Shown here: positions 37,678 through 49,432 of the stretch, piece by piece | Position numbering within the stretch: the stretch's first letter is position 1 | How the letters are laid out: the number at the start of each line of letters is the position of its first letter | Assembly (NCBI GenBank): GCA_007570785.1 | Contig: ML662449.1 | Location: 12,463,564-12,527,563 of the forward strand | DNA length: 64,000 bases | Direction of reading: 5' to 3' | Origin: Antilocapra americana | Taxonomy: Eukaryota > Chordata > Mammalia > Artiodactyla > Antilocapridae | Program-made: the position numbers and the translations under genes | Notes under the pieces: model-generated | What the model was told of the DNA's origin: nothing | Seen by the model: the letters and a program-made list of their open reading frames with translations, nothing else | Database searches by the model: none

Positions 37678-38989
37678 GGATTTGTTCACTAGGTTTTGGT
37701 GAGTTCTGCCTCATAAGAGGTTACCATAGCCTCAGAATGGTATTTGAAAGTAAATATTGAACATTTATTATATATGATTATAAAAAATATGGTTGCTAAT
37801 TATCTTATACTTAATTATTCATTATTTACTATCACTGAAAAGGAGAAATGGTGGTCTCTTGGAGTTTCTGGGCAAGGTCTGGAAAAGAACCTTTATCCCG
37901 TTAAGTCCAACCCCTCTGTAGCCATCAGCACAGGTAACTGGACACATGGAGCCCTAACCTTCAGCTTTGGTCCTGCACCTCTCTGTATGCCCCCTCTCAT
38001 ACTTCTTTTCCCTACCAGTTCTCAGCTCACCCAGATTCTGGCCTCGTGGGTTATTTTCTTATCTGTAGCCCCAGACAGGACTCTGCTTACCACCACCCTA
38101 ATGCTGACATTTGCCTCTCCTTCTTCTGTTCACATTTCCTGGTGAGACCCTGGGTTTCCACTCCTCAACACAGACACTCCTTGGTAGCAACTTCCCAGTT
38201 CATCCAGCACCAAAGAGGACCTGAACACAAAGGCAGAGAGCTGAGAGATGTGGTATTCCCTAACTAAGCCTCAATTCTGGGGGCAGCTATTAGCTTATTC
38301 TCCAGACCCTGCATTGTGACTCTGGATTACAGTATGGCCAGCGTGGTGTCAACATTATGGCTGCACTAAGAGCTCATCCAGAGGACCATGGACTTTTACC
38401 TGAACTCTGGAATGAATACATGGCAAGACAAACAGGGACCAATGTACAGGAAATAGGAGGGAGGAAACAAAACATAGGGACATTCAAAGATCAAGTGTGT
38501 TTGCCTTGCCTGGGTTTACAAGCAGGTAAGTTGCTCCTATACCATAGAGGTAACATCCAGTAAAGACCCAGCTCCACTACCTCATTCACAGGCTTCACCT
38601 GAGACATTTTCTACTTGATTCAACTTCTACTCTCCTTCCATACTTGGTTTTGATCAACTGAAATTCTGAGCTTTTGACTCATCTCCTCAATAGTTTGTGT
38701 TGTACCCCTTGGGTTAGGATTAGCTATTAATCCTTTATTGCAGGCTTTGATTTGTCTTCTTAGGGACACTTCAAATGTTCTTTGCGGAGCACATGTGCTA
38801 TGTAGCCCAGCACTAGTAACAATCCCTATACCAATCCTAGATGGGACTCCAACCCACAGCATAGCCCAGTTTTCTCCAATCCCTAAGAAAGGAATCTGAA
38901 CAACTGTAGAGTGACTATAGTGAAGGAGAGAGGTAGGGGAGGAATTACTAACATTTTTGAGCACTTTTTAAAAGTCAAGTATTCTTCTG
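37678..38989. other. Unassigned sequence
   Basis: The longest frames (37744-38145 plus, 133 codons; 38620-38964 minus, 114 codons) match no family I can support. I leave them as chance frames. Confidence 0.4.
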
Positions 38990-39125
38990 GACTTTTTGTT
39001 CATTGTATCACCTTTAATTTTCATGATTCATTAGAATGTAAATTCCTTGAGGTCAAAGACCTTTGCTCTTGCTATCTCTAGTGCCCAGAACAGTGCCAGA
39101 TGCATAGAAAATGCTCAGAAAATTT
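38990..39125 (+). repeat. L2 LINE 3' end
   Basis: 'aattccttgaggtcaaagac', then 'tctctagtgcccagaacagt', then 'gcatagaaaatgctcagaaa' match the L2 terminus. Confidence 0.75.
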
Positions 39126-39281
39126 GGGGTAAGCACACCTATCACAAATGCTAAAAGCCATTTCCCAATCAAAGGAACCAAGGCTCCTTGGAGAGATTCT
39201 AGGGCTGATTGTAGGGCTGGGGCAGAGAAAATACAAGATGAGCCCAAAACATGTTATAGTCCCAGAAAGAAAGTAGTGCTC

Positions 39282-39303
39282 AAAAAAAAAAAAAAAAAAA
39301 AAA
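39282..39303 (+). repeat. Poly-A tract
   Basis: About 22 consecutive A residues. It could be the tail of an old retroposed piece, but the 150 bases before it match no family I know. Confidence 0.7.
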
Positions 39304-39782
39304 GGATGTAGGTGTATCAGAGGGGTATAGGAACCAACCTGAAAGTATTTCCCATGGCCAAAGCCAGAACAATTTAAATAACAAGATAAATAACATAGCA
39401 TTAGATTATTACCTAAAATATAAAAGAAACACAAGTCCATACAAATGAATAAATGAATAAGAAACAACTCTTCCTTACCAGAGAACTCCAAATATTATAT
39501 GTACTGCCCTCTAACAGGTAGAGCAATTCCCCACTCCCCATTCCTACCTAGAGAACTGGCTCCAACCCGTACTCAGCCCAGTTTTCAGGGTTGATCACTC
39601 TAGTTAGGAATTTACAGCTTATAATGACTTTTCCCCTGTAGATGTCCCAAGTTAAGCCAATTTTAATAACTGCTTGCCTGTTTAATATACTAAGGTCAAA
39701 TTCTGCCCCTAATATACACAATTTATATTAATTTGTTTGAATATTTTATACAATTATCCAAGGGCTGAGAAAATATTTTCTT
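39304..39782. other. Unassigned sequence
   Basis: 'agtccatacaaatgaataaa' near 39435 is a phrase common in old mammalian repeats, but I cannot name the element. Confidence 0.35.
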
Positions 39783-39820
39783 TTGTGTCGTATGCTGTCA
39801 ATTAGCAGCATATGACACAA
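39783..39820. repeat. Short perfect-looking hairpin (15-bp arms)
   Basis: The left arm TTGTGTCGTATGCTG (39783-39797) and right arm CAGCATATGACACAA (39806-39820) pair at 14 of 15 positions around the 8-base loop TCAATTAG. A third related word, TGTCGTATGTTGTGTC, follows at 39825-39840. Confidence 0.8.
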
Positions 39821-39849
39821 TATATGTCGTATGTTGTGTCAATATAGCT

Positions 39850-40075
39850 GACAATAATAACTTATATTTAAAGACCTACTACATGTAAGCATATATCTTC
39901 ATTACTATAATCCTATAAGTATTATTATCACTCATTTTTACAAATAAGGAAACTGAAAATCGGTGAGGTTAAATGACTCACCCACACAACAAACAAATGA
40001 TAAAGCCAACATTTAAACTTACACTGATTGCTACACCTATATTTTTCCCACTGTGCCATACTGCCTCACCAAAAC
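39850..40075 (-). repeat. MIR SINE
   Basis: The reversed MIR order is clear: 'cctactacatgtaagcatat', 'acaaataaggaaactgaaaa', then 'gaggttaaatgactcaccca'. Confidence 0.8.
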
Positions 40076-41348
<1,273 letters not shown>

Positions 41349-41394
41349 TTAGTCGAAAGGGTTGCAGATCTAAAAAAAAAAAAGGTTGTTTAAC

Positions 41395-41545
41395 GTTTCT
41401 TGCTTATTTGCTTACATGCCATTATTTCCCTACTAGGTTCAGTGATCCATGAGATCACCATGTCTTATTTATCATTTTATCTCAATGTCTGACAAAAAGT
41501 AGGAACCCAAAAAATAATGACTGAGTGAAGGAATAAATGAAGGAA
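41395..41545 (+). repeat. Probable L2 LINE 3' end
   Basis: 'caatgtctgacaaaaagtag' followed by 'tgactgagtgaaggaataaa' fits the L2 terminus. It is diverged. Confidence 0.6.
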
Positions 41546-41689
41546 GAGACAACAAGCAAACCACTATCTAACCAACAATGGTGCAAAGGACGTAGGGTAC
41601 CCAAAGCTGAGGTCTTTTCTCTTCCAGCCAGAGAATTCATTCCAGTCTCTATCAATCAATCTCTTTCCTGAATTTATAAGGTGCTTAAA

Positions 41690-41925
41690 AGGCAGATTCA
41701 CATTCAGCTCACACCCACTGAGAACCTGCCATGTGTCAGGATCTTTCATGTACGATATCTTACGTAAAGCATCTAATAACCCTGTAGCTATTTTTATCCC
41801 CATTTTTCAGATGAGGATGCTTGGGCTCAAAGAAGTTAAATGCTTTGCCCTGGGTCACACAGCTAAAAAGGAAGAGGACTGGGTGCTGAATCTGGTCTCA
41901 ATTAAAGATCAACACACCCCACTCC
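41690..41925 (-). repeat. MIR SINE, nearly full length
   Basis: The reversed MIR order is well kept: 'gagaacctgccatgtgtcag', 'ccatttttcagatgaggatg', 'aaagaagttaaatgctttgc', then 'tgggtcacacagctaaaaag'. Confidence 0.85.
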
Positions 41926-42345
41926 CTCACTGCAGCTTCCCCACTGTATACCAACAGTACGTCTACCATTTATCATATTTCAGTAGAATTTATGGCACAC
42001 CTTTTTCACAACTTAACATTCCTGAAATAGGGATGCATTTTATAAATGATAGCCTCTTAAGTGACTTGAAATGTGGTCATGATTTCTCAAAAAATATTAA
42101 ATCCACCATCCCTATCCTGTCATTCGTTACCTCTGACCAAGAGCTGATGTCAGAGCCTCTATTCTGTTTGTAGAGTCAAAAGGAAGCACAAAGAACCTAT
42201 TGCAATAATTTAAAGAACCATAGGAAGTCATCTCTGATCAAAACGCTTTTCTACAGTGTTTTTGTTTTGTCACTTAACTACCAGAAATTCTTATCTTAAT
42301 GTGTAGTAATTGAATTGGCTTATTTCCTTTTAATCCCAACTAAAT
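41926..42345. other. Unassigned sequence
   Basis: I see no gene or named repeat. Confidence 0.4.
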
Positions 42346-42354
42346 TCACCTCAG

Positions 42355-42687
42355 GGCTTCCCTGGTAGCTCAGCTGATAAAGAATCCGCCTGCAATGCAG
42401 GAGACACTGGTTCGATTCCTGGGTCGCAAAGTTCCTCTGGAGAAGGGATAGGCTTCCCATTCCAATATTCTTGGGCTTTCATGTTGGTTTAGACAGTAAA
42501 GAATCCACCTGCAATGCAGGAGACCTGTACTCAATCACTGGGTTGGGAAGACCCCCTGGAGGAGGGCATAGCATCCCACTCCAGTATTCTTGCCTGGAGA
42601 ATCCTACGGACAGAGGAGCCTGGTGGGCTACAGTCCATGTGGTTGCAAAGAGTCAGACACGACTGAGCAACTTAGCTCAACACAAGA
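42355..42687 (+). mobile_element. Composite Bov-tA SINE (partial unit joined to full unit)
   Basis: A tRNA head plus a truncated body (42355-42473) is joined directly to a second head plus full body (about 42474-42687). One target duplication, TCACCTCAG at 42346-42354 and 42688-42696, encloses both. They therefore inserted as one dimeric element rather than as two hits. Confidence 0.92.
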
Positions 42688-42696
42688 TCACCTCAG

Positions 42697-43649
42697 AGGC
42701 AATGGGAATTTTAACTGGGGATAAACTGAGGGCAGTTAGGAAGTTGAAACCATTTGAATGGGAAAGTGGAGTATTTTGGGAAGGAAAAGAGGATGCCTTA
42801 GGGGAAAGTTAAACAATAGGGGCTGGCTTAAAGAGTAGAGTTAAAAATGGAAAAAATATCTTAAGAAGGTAAACAAATATAGTCCAAGCAAAGACTACCA
42901 CACATTAAAAAGAATATTTATGAGAGAATGTCATAGGAGACTGATGTTAAGAGCAGAGAGAAGGTCTTATTTCACATTTATAAGTTAACCGAATGCCCAG
43001 AGTGAAGTGAAATGGTCCTTAATTTATATTTTGGCACTAAAACTATTTTTAAATCTTTGATTATTGCACTACCCTAAAACTATCACCTTTTGTGTCTCTT
43101 AGGAACCAAAAAAATTCTCAAAGTGGGATATCTAGTTCTTGATCAATGAGTATCTATTGGTAGGAGACCAGAAATCTGCATTTGACCCTGTATTGGATCC
43201 ACTTTTCCTGTCGCATCTAGGAAGTATCATTAGCTCAACAAAAATTCTGTCCTGTCACAGGTCACAGGTCAATTTGCAGATCAAGGCCAAGGCACCTGTG
43301 CAACCAGTTCTATGTCCACAGCAATGGAGTAAGAGCCTGTCTCTCACTGACCTGAGAGATCTGTATCTTGGTTTACTGGGCAAGAAAACATGGTGCCTAC
43401 CATATCTACAGCACCATCTAATAGCACTCCAAACTACCGTTCCTGATGAGGGGAAAGTAGGGGATGTGAAGGTCAGGGGAGATCCCAAACTTCTCCTTAA
43501 GCATGGATGACCACACTTGCTCCTAACCTAATTTGTAGCTCATGACCTAATTTCATGGTTTTTGCTAATTGGATCAGGGGAGGACATCTGACTCAAGGAA
43601 AACCAATTTGTAGGCTATTATTTGTAGCAGCCTATGAAGTAATCTGGCT
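42697..43649. other. Unassigned sequence, possible old LTR-like text
   Basis: No gene is seen. 'ctaattggatcaggggagga' near 43564 recalls old mammalian LTR/MER elements, but the borders cannot be set. The 123-codon frame at 43139-43510 has no known domain. Confidence 0.35.
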
Positions 43650-43658
43650 CAAGAGCAC

Positions 43659-43949
43659 CTTCTTTTTATTTACTTATTTAATTTCTTTGGCCGTGTTGAG
43701 TGTTCATTGCTGTGCAGACTTTTCTCTAGTTCCCAGTGTGTGGGCTTCTTGTGGTGGCTTCTGTTGTTGTGGAGCACGGGCTGCAGTGCATAATGGCCTA
43801 GTTGCGGTTCCCAGGCTCTAGAGCACAGGCTCAATAATTGTGGCACCCGGGCTTAGTTGCTCTGTAGCACGTGGGATGTTCCAAGTTCAGGGATTGATCT
43901 TGTGTCTCCTCACAGGTGGACTCTTTGCCACTGAGCTACCAGGGAAGCC
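43659..43949 (-). mobile_element. Long CHR-type SINE
   Basis: The order is tail-side 'tttaatttctttggccgtgt', then the repeated 'gtggcttctgttgttgtgga' and 'gcacgggctgcagtgc' segments, then 'ctgagctaccagggaagccc' at the tRNA-like head. The short duplication CAAGAGCAC at 43650-43658 and 43950-43958 flanks it. Confidence 0.88.
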
Positions 43950-43958
43950 CAAGAGCAC

Positions 43959-45024
43959 TTCCTGATGCATATCCAGGTTGGAGCAACTGAGTTCTATCTC
44001 TTTGAAGGACAAATGATACAGAGATGCAGAGATGCAATGATGCCAAGAAAGATAACTGTCAATTGGAAGTGGGAGAAGGAGATGAACACAGAAAGGAGGA
44101 GTAGACTCAGAGGGAGAAGCTAAGTCACTTCAGTGGTGGAACAGCAAAGATTGACAAGGATACTGAATAACCCCCCAGTTCTATTTTCTGAGACAGCTGG
44201 CCATGGTTCCCGTTTTTCCTGAGATGTTTTGCTTATTTGGGTTTATCCTGAGTTTTCCTGCACTGCAGTACATTCATCAGAACTGGCTGAGTTTTGTGGT
44301 GGTGACAAGGAACAGGAACATCTCAGTAGTTTAACATAACAAATTATTTCACTTTGTACAGAATCTGCTCCAGATTTAAGAGACTGTCTAGAGCATAAGT
44401 CCTTCAGCATTCCAGACTTCTAGCTGAAAACTAATCCCTGGTTTTTAAATTCTTCTCCCTACATGTGATCTATTGCCTCTACTAATAGCCATTGACCAGA
44501 GCTTAACACATGGTCCACTCAACTTCAAGGAAGCTGACAAATGGGATTTTCCAAGTACTGAGAAGAAAAATGGAAACATGGGTAAACTGGGTACTTAAAT
44601 ATGGGATATGCTGTACCATACCTGTAGTCTTTCCTTGGTGCCTTAATCATTTTAGCACCTACTTTGCGTCACTGAAACCCGTCAAGCAGTGTTATGTTCA
44701 CGTCATTTACTCACCTTTGATTCACTCTCAACACCTAGCCACACCCCCTGCCACTAGCAAATTTGATGCCTCATGAAAAATAGTAAAACTTACAGCAAGC
44801 GGGGACTTGGACTGTTGAAGAGATGCTTTCAGCAGCCTTTTTTTTTTCCTTCTAAAATAAGAATATTTGCAGAGGATGATGGATTTTTGCCATGTGGTAA
44901 GGGGGAGGGAAAAGATGACAGCTAATGAGATCATTTCAGTGGGACTAAATTACTGTAATTTATTTCTTTGCAAATTATTGTAAAGAGAGTAAGTTCAATC
45001 TAAAAAGAAAAAGAGGCTTAAAAT
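43959..45024. other. Unassigned sequence, possibly old MER-type DNA near 44290-44410
   Basis: 'agtagtttaacataacaaat' with 'ttatttcactttgtac' resembles a family also seen near 62840-62890, but I cannot name it. No gene is seen. Confidence 0.35.
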
Positions 45025-45265
45025 TTACTGAGTATCTACTATGTCCGCTACTTCACACAGACATTATCTCATTTATTCACCAAAAACCAATATCAGTGGA
45101 CTAGCTATTACTGTCTTCCAGCTGACAAAACCAAGAAGAAGAGGTTATATGATTTTAGAAGCAATTATATGAAGAGGTTATATGATTTTCCCAAAGTCAC
45201 ACAGCTATGATAACTGAGAATTCAATCCAGGCTTCTAAATCCAGATTTCCAAATCTATGCTTTCA
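45025..45265 (-). repeat. MIR SINE with a 33-bp internal tandem duplication
   Basis: The reversed MIR order includes 'ctgagtatctactatgtccg' and 'cccaaagtcacacagctatg'. The word GAAGAGGTTATATGATTTT occurs twice, at 45138-45156 and 45171-45189, a 33-base local duplication inside the element. Confidence 0.8.
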
Positions 45266-45414
45266 CAATTTCATGAAACAGAAGCAGCAGCAAACTTAAA
45301 ATACATCTAGGAGGAATGTTCCAGATTTTCTGGGGCTATTCCTAGAAGAAATAAGATTCAGGAAGGATTGAATTGATTTTAGGAAAGCCCCCAAGGCTTT
45401 TCAAGATGATGACC

Positions 45415-45600
45415 TCATGCATTCATTTATGCATTCACTTATTCAAAAAGATTTAATGAGTGAGGATAAAAAGGAAGTGAAGATGAAAAGACAAGATTGA
45501 AAATCCCTATTCTCAAGCTGCTGACTACATTTAGGCATAGCCCCACAAGCAAACAATGATGGTATCATGGGATAAGAATCACACTAGGAATTAGCAAGTG
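45415..45600 (-). repeat. L2-like LINE 3' end
   Basis: 'attcatttatgcattcactt' and 'ccctattctcaagctgctga' follow the reversed L2 terminus. It is diverged. Confidence 0.55.
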
Positions 45601-46040
45601 GTGTTGAGAGCCCTAGCCCAGTGTTACCATGCAGTTTCTTGTGAAACAGAGTCAAAGATGGAGATTTATGTGCAGAAGACTTGCTCTCATGATTGACACC
45701 TGTAGAAAGAAGTGAAAGAATGTGAACTGGGGGAAAGAATAAATTGGGCTGTGATACAGTTGTGACAAAGTCCTCAGTCTTTCAAAGAGAGAACTATGGG
45801 GCTGAAATGGCCCACAAGCACTGTCCCAATGGGGGCAATGGGACCAGGCCTTTATGCCTCTGTCTACTTCTGTGACTAGTCATTGCAAATGGGCTGCCCC
45901 AAGGAAGGGACGCCTGACCTTTAGTAAGAGGCTTTTCAACTCAAGGGAATCTCCAAAATGAAATTTAGCAGGGATTGGAACTGCTACCAACACTCTCAGC
46001 AGTTAGAAGGGTGAGTGCTTTAGTCCTGAGGAGGCAGAGG
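45601..46040. other. Unassigned sequence
   Basis: I see no gene or named repeat. Confidence 0.4.
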
Positions 46041-47100
46041 AATCCAAGGGGCACACTATTTCATCCCTACATCAACCTCCAGGGAAGGTTTTCTGGAGGT
46101 GACCCTGGAGCTGAGTCTTGAAGAACAGCAGGAGTTGTCCAGGGGAAGGGCAGGTACAATGATTTAGCAGCCTGAGAAGAGCGCATTCAGGGTGGTTTTT
46201 CATGCCTGTAGAATTGAAGAATGTCTAAGGCAAGTCATAAATGCTGAGGTTTAAACGTAGAACATGACGTATTGTGCTAAGGAGTTTGGACTCCTTCCTG
46301 AAGGCGATGGGAAGGTATTGAAAATTTTTATTCAGAGAGTGATATAATCAGATTTGCTTTGTGAAAATATCATTCTGGCAACAGGTGAATGTATTAGATG
46401 AGGAAGAAACCAAAGGAAGTGAAGCAGGGCCCTGTGACAGTGAACCGAGAGAGAAGAATACTTGAACTGACTAGTAACAGTCGCAGTGAGAATGGATATT
46501 CCAGAAATTATCAGTGAACAAAACTGAGAAAACTGTAAGACATCGATGATGTTTTGAAATGAAATGACATGGGTAGGGAAAATTAAAAAGTCAAGAATGT
46601 CTCAGAGGATGGTTCCATCATTTGTTGATATAAATCTGGAGGTAAATATGCTAAGTTCAGTTTTGAACATACTGTCCATGGTGCATTCATGGGGCAGTCT
46701 CCAGCTACAGAAGTTTGCCCACCTCCAGAGCTCAGGAGAGAAATCCAGGTTGGAGGTAGAGTCAGAACCCACATATGCATGATAGCAGAAGCCATGGGAA
46801 TGGGCAAGATCACCCAGTGAGGATGCTCTAAAACATGCATGTACATGTACCTGTTCTAAATGTACACACAAAAGAAAAACAATATTTAAAATGGAAGGGA
46901 GCTCACAAATAAATGCTAGAAATGTCGCAGGAGAGAGGCATGTCTTAGAAGCGAAACGAGAGAAGAGTTTTAAGAAATGCCAAGGGCAGCTGAGTGCTTT
47001 TGAATAGTTAAGGCACACAATTTTCCAGAACGGTAAAGAGGGGATTGCTGGTGACACTGGCAAGGAACATTTCGATGATATGAAGAAGACAGGATCGGAA
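46041..47100 (-). mobile_element. LINE-2 (L2) fragment with reverse-transcriptase region
   Basis: The nucleotide order is that of reversed L2, including 'aggagtttggactccttcct' near 46281. The minus-strand frame 47168-46602 contains SLGDLAHSHGFCYHAYVGSD, followed by LDFSPELW. This corresponds to the L2 reverse-transcriptase block with YADD, here read as YVGSD. The frame is otherwise degenerate. It is the second long L2 in the window and is ancient and inactive. Confidence 0.8.
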
Positions 47101-47104
47101 AAAA

Positions 47105-47450
47105 AGACAATAAGAGAAACAGGGCTGAACCTTGAAGACATTATGCCAAGTGAAATATCAGCCACCAAAGTACAAATACTGTATGACTCCCCTTGTGTGA
47201 GGTACCAGAGTTGTCAAACTCAAGAAACAGCAAGTGGAATGCTGGTTGCCAGGGGCGCATGGTAGAAGAGGAGGAATAGAGAATTATTATTTAGTAGGTA
47301 TAGAGTTTTAGTTTGGGAAGATGAAAGTTCTGGAGACAATAGCAGTGATGGTGGTATAATAATATGAATGTATTTAATGCCATGGAACTGTACACCGGAA
47401 ATAGTTAAAATGGCTAATTTTATGTTATGTGTATTTTACTCAAAGTAAAA
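47105..47450 (+). mobile_element. Old L1 LINE 3' end
   Basis: 'gaaccttgaagacattatgc', 'gctggttgccaggggcgcat', then 'ccatggaactgtacaccgga' are the end of ORF2 and the 3' UTR of an old mammalian L1, in sense. Confidence 0.85.
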
Positions 47451-47856
47451 GGGAATGAGAATAAAGGAGGGAATGAGAGAAGAGAAAGTGGAGGGACTGA
47501 ATGTAACCCTCTCTCAGGAAGCTTGGAAGGGAAGAAAAGGAGAGAGGGTGAGAGCTAAAGGACAGTTGTGGATGGGGGAGGCATTTTTAGGTGAGAGCCA
47601 GTAGAGAGGCATTCTGGAGATTTCAAAGGCACAGCAAAGAGAAGCCGTGCTGTGAGCTTAGCAAGACCGAATTATGGTGAAATTGGGGCCATGCGGGCTG
47701 CTGCTGACTCTTTCTGGTGAACACTGAGGGAGGTTGAATGACATAACTAGAGAGTGAATTTTGACCCTAAAGGATGGCCAAAGGGCTTTCTCTGCCCAGA
47801 TTATTAACTTACGTTGGGAAAATTTAGTAAACCACCGATGCACTAAGTTGTGACTG
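47451..47856. other. Unassigned sequence
   Basis: A purine-rich stretch with no gene or named repeat. Confidence 0.4.
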
Positions 47857-47923
47857 TCTTTATTTTTTAAATTTATTAATATTTTTCATTGAAGTATAGT
47901 TGAATTACAATGTTGTGTTAAGT

Positions 47924-48247
47924 ATTTCCAACCAGTCCATTCTAAAGGAAATCAGTCCTGAATATTCATTGGAAGGACTGATGCTGAAGCTGAAACTCCA
48001 ACACTTTGGCCACCTGATGCAAAGAACGGACTCATCTGAAAAGACCCTGATGCTGGGAAAGATTGAAGGCAGGAGGAGAAGGGAATGACAGAGGATGAGA
48101 TAGCTGGATGGCATCACCGACCCACTCGATGGACATTGGTTTGAGTAAACTCCAGGAGTTGGCAGGAGGCAGATGGACAGGGAGGCCTGGCATGCTGCCG
48201 TCCATGGGGTCACAAAGAGTTGGACATGACTGAACTGAACTGAACTG
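47924..48247 (+). mobile_element. BovB LINE 3' end
   Basis: 'ccaaccagtccattctaaag' to the 'ctgaactgaactgaactg' terminus is the 3' end of BovB in sense. The frame at 47900-48088 reads SNQSILKEISPEYSLEGLML. It is 5' truncated. A very short repeat (AAGT) lies at the junctions, and about 18 bases of L1 seem to be missing at the site. Confidence 0.9.
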
Positions 48248-48261
48248 AAAGTTACTCAGTT

Positions 48262-48265
48262 ATAC

Positions 48266-48298
<33 letters not shown>

Positions 48299-48302
48299 TA
48301 TA
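48262..48302. repeat. (TA)n/(AC)n microsatellite inside L1
   Basis: A TA run passes into an AC run and back to TA, at the place where the ruminant L1 3' UTR has an AT-rich segment. Confidence 0.85.
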
Positions 48303-48346
48303 TTTACTTTTTTTCACATTCTTTGGTGGTTTATCACAGGATATTG

Positions 48347-49120
48347 GGCTGGATGAAGCACAAGCTGGAATCAATATTGCCAGGAGAAATATCAATAACC
48401 TCAGATATGCAGATGACACCACCCTTATGGCAGAAAGCGAAGGAGAACTAAAGAGCCTCTTGACGAAAGTGAAAGGAGAATGAAAAAGTTGTCTTAAAAC
48501 ATTCAGAAAACTAAGATCATGGCATCTGGTCCCATCATGTCATGGCAAATATATGGGCAAATAATGGAAACAGTGAGAGGCTTTATTTTCTTTATTTTAG
48601 GGGGCTCCAAAATCACTGCAGATGGTGACTACAGCCAATGCAATTAAAAGATGCTTGCTCTTTGGAAGAAAAGTTATGACCAACCTAGATAGCATATTAA
48701 AAAGAAGAGACATTACTTTGCTAACAAAGGTCTGTATAGTCAAAGCTATGGTTTTTTCCAGTAGTCATGTATGGATGTGAGGGAGAAGACTCTTGAGAGT
48801 CCCTTGGACTGCAAGGAGATCCAACCAGTCCATCCTAAAGGAAATCAGTCCTAAGCATTCATTGGAAGGACAGATGCTGAAGCTGAAACTCCAATACTTT
48901 GGCCACCTGATGTGAAGAACTAACTCATTGGAAAAGATTCTGATGCTGGGAAAGATTGAAGGCAGGAGGAGAAGGGGACGACAGAGGATGAGATGGTTGG
49001 ATGGCAACGGACATGAGTTTGAGTAAACTCCAGGAGTTGGTGATGGACAGGGAGGCTTGGTGTGCTGCAGTCCGTGGAGTCGCAAAGAGTTGGACACAAC
49101 TGAGAGGCTGAACTGAACTG
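48347..49120 (+). mobile_element. BovB LINE 3' part with reverse-transcriptase motif
   Basis: About 775 bases of BovB in sense. The first part still encodes NLRYADDTTLMAESEGELKS (about 48396-48455), which carries the reverse-transcriptase YADD catalytic motif. Then come the linker and the C-terminal region to the 'ctgaactgaactg' end. Frameshifts and stops occur (for example after 48480), and a short stretch around 48780 is deleted relative to other copies. ATTG at 48343-48346 and 49121-49124 marks the junctions. Confidence 0.92.
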
Positions 49121-49432
49121 ATTGAATGTAGTTCCCTGTGCTATACAGTAGGATCTTATTGTTTATCCCACTCTATACATACAATTTGCATCTGCTAATC
49201 CTGAACTCCCAATCCAACCCTCTCCCACCTCCCTCCCTCTTGGAAACCACCAGTCTGTTCTCTATGTCTCTGATTCTGTTTCTGTTTCATAGATAGATTC
49301 ATTTGTGTCACATTTTAGATTCCACATATGTGATATCATATGGCATTTGTCTTTCTCTTCCTGCCTTACTTCACTTAGTATAATAATCTCTAGTTGCATC
49401 CATCTTGCTATAACTTTCATAAGCAGATAACA

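Larger units (their letters stand above)
47857..49432 (-). mobile_element. Ruminant L1 3' end split by two BovB insertions
   Basis: Three pieces of one minus-strand L1 3' end lie in order: 47857-47923 ('cattgaagtatagttgaatt'), 48248-48346 ('agttactcagttatacatat' through 'ggtttatcacaggatattg'), and 49121-49432 ('gtagttccctgtgctataca' through 'ctctagttgcatccatcttg'). Two plus-strand BovB fragments fill the gaps. The L1 is older than both BovB pieces. Confidence 0.88.

Noticed and set aside
38620..38964. 114-codon minus frame, considered as a possible old retroelement protein
   Set aside because: No motif could be matched with confidence and there is no LTR or neighbouring coding remnant.
43500..44250. 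Possible solo LTR
   Set aside because: A few LTR-like phrases but no definable ends, TG/CA borders or duplication; a CHR SINE also interrupts it.
48262..48302. TA/AC run considered as a stand-alone regulatory or Z-DNA element
   Set aside because: It lies at the expected AT-rich position in the L1 3' UTR, so expansion of L1 sequence explains it.
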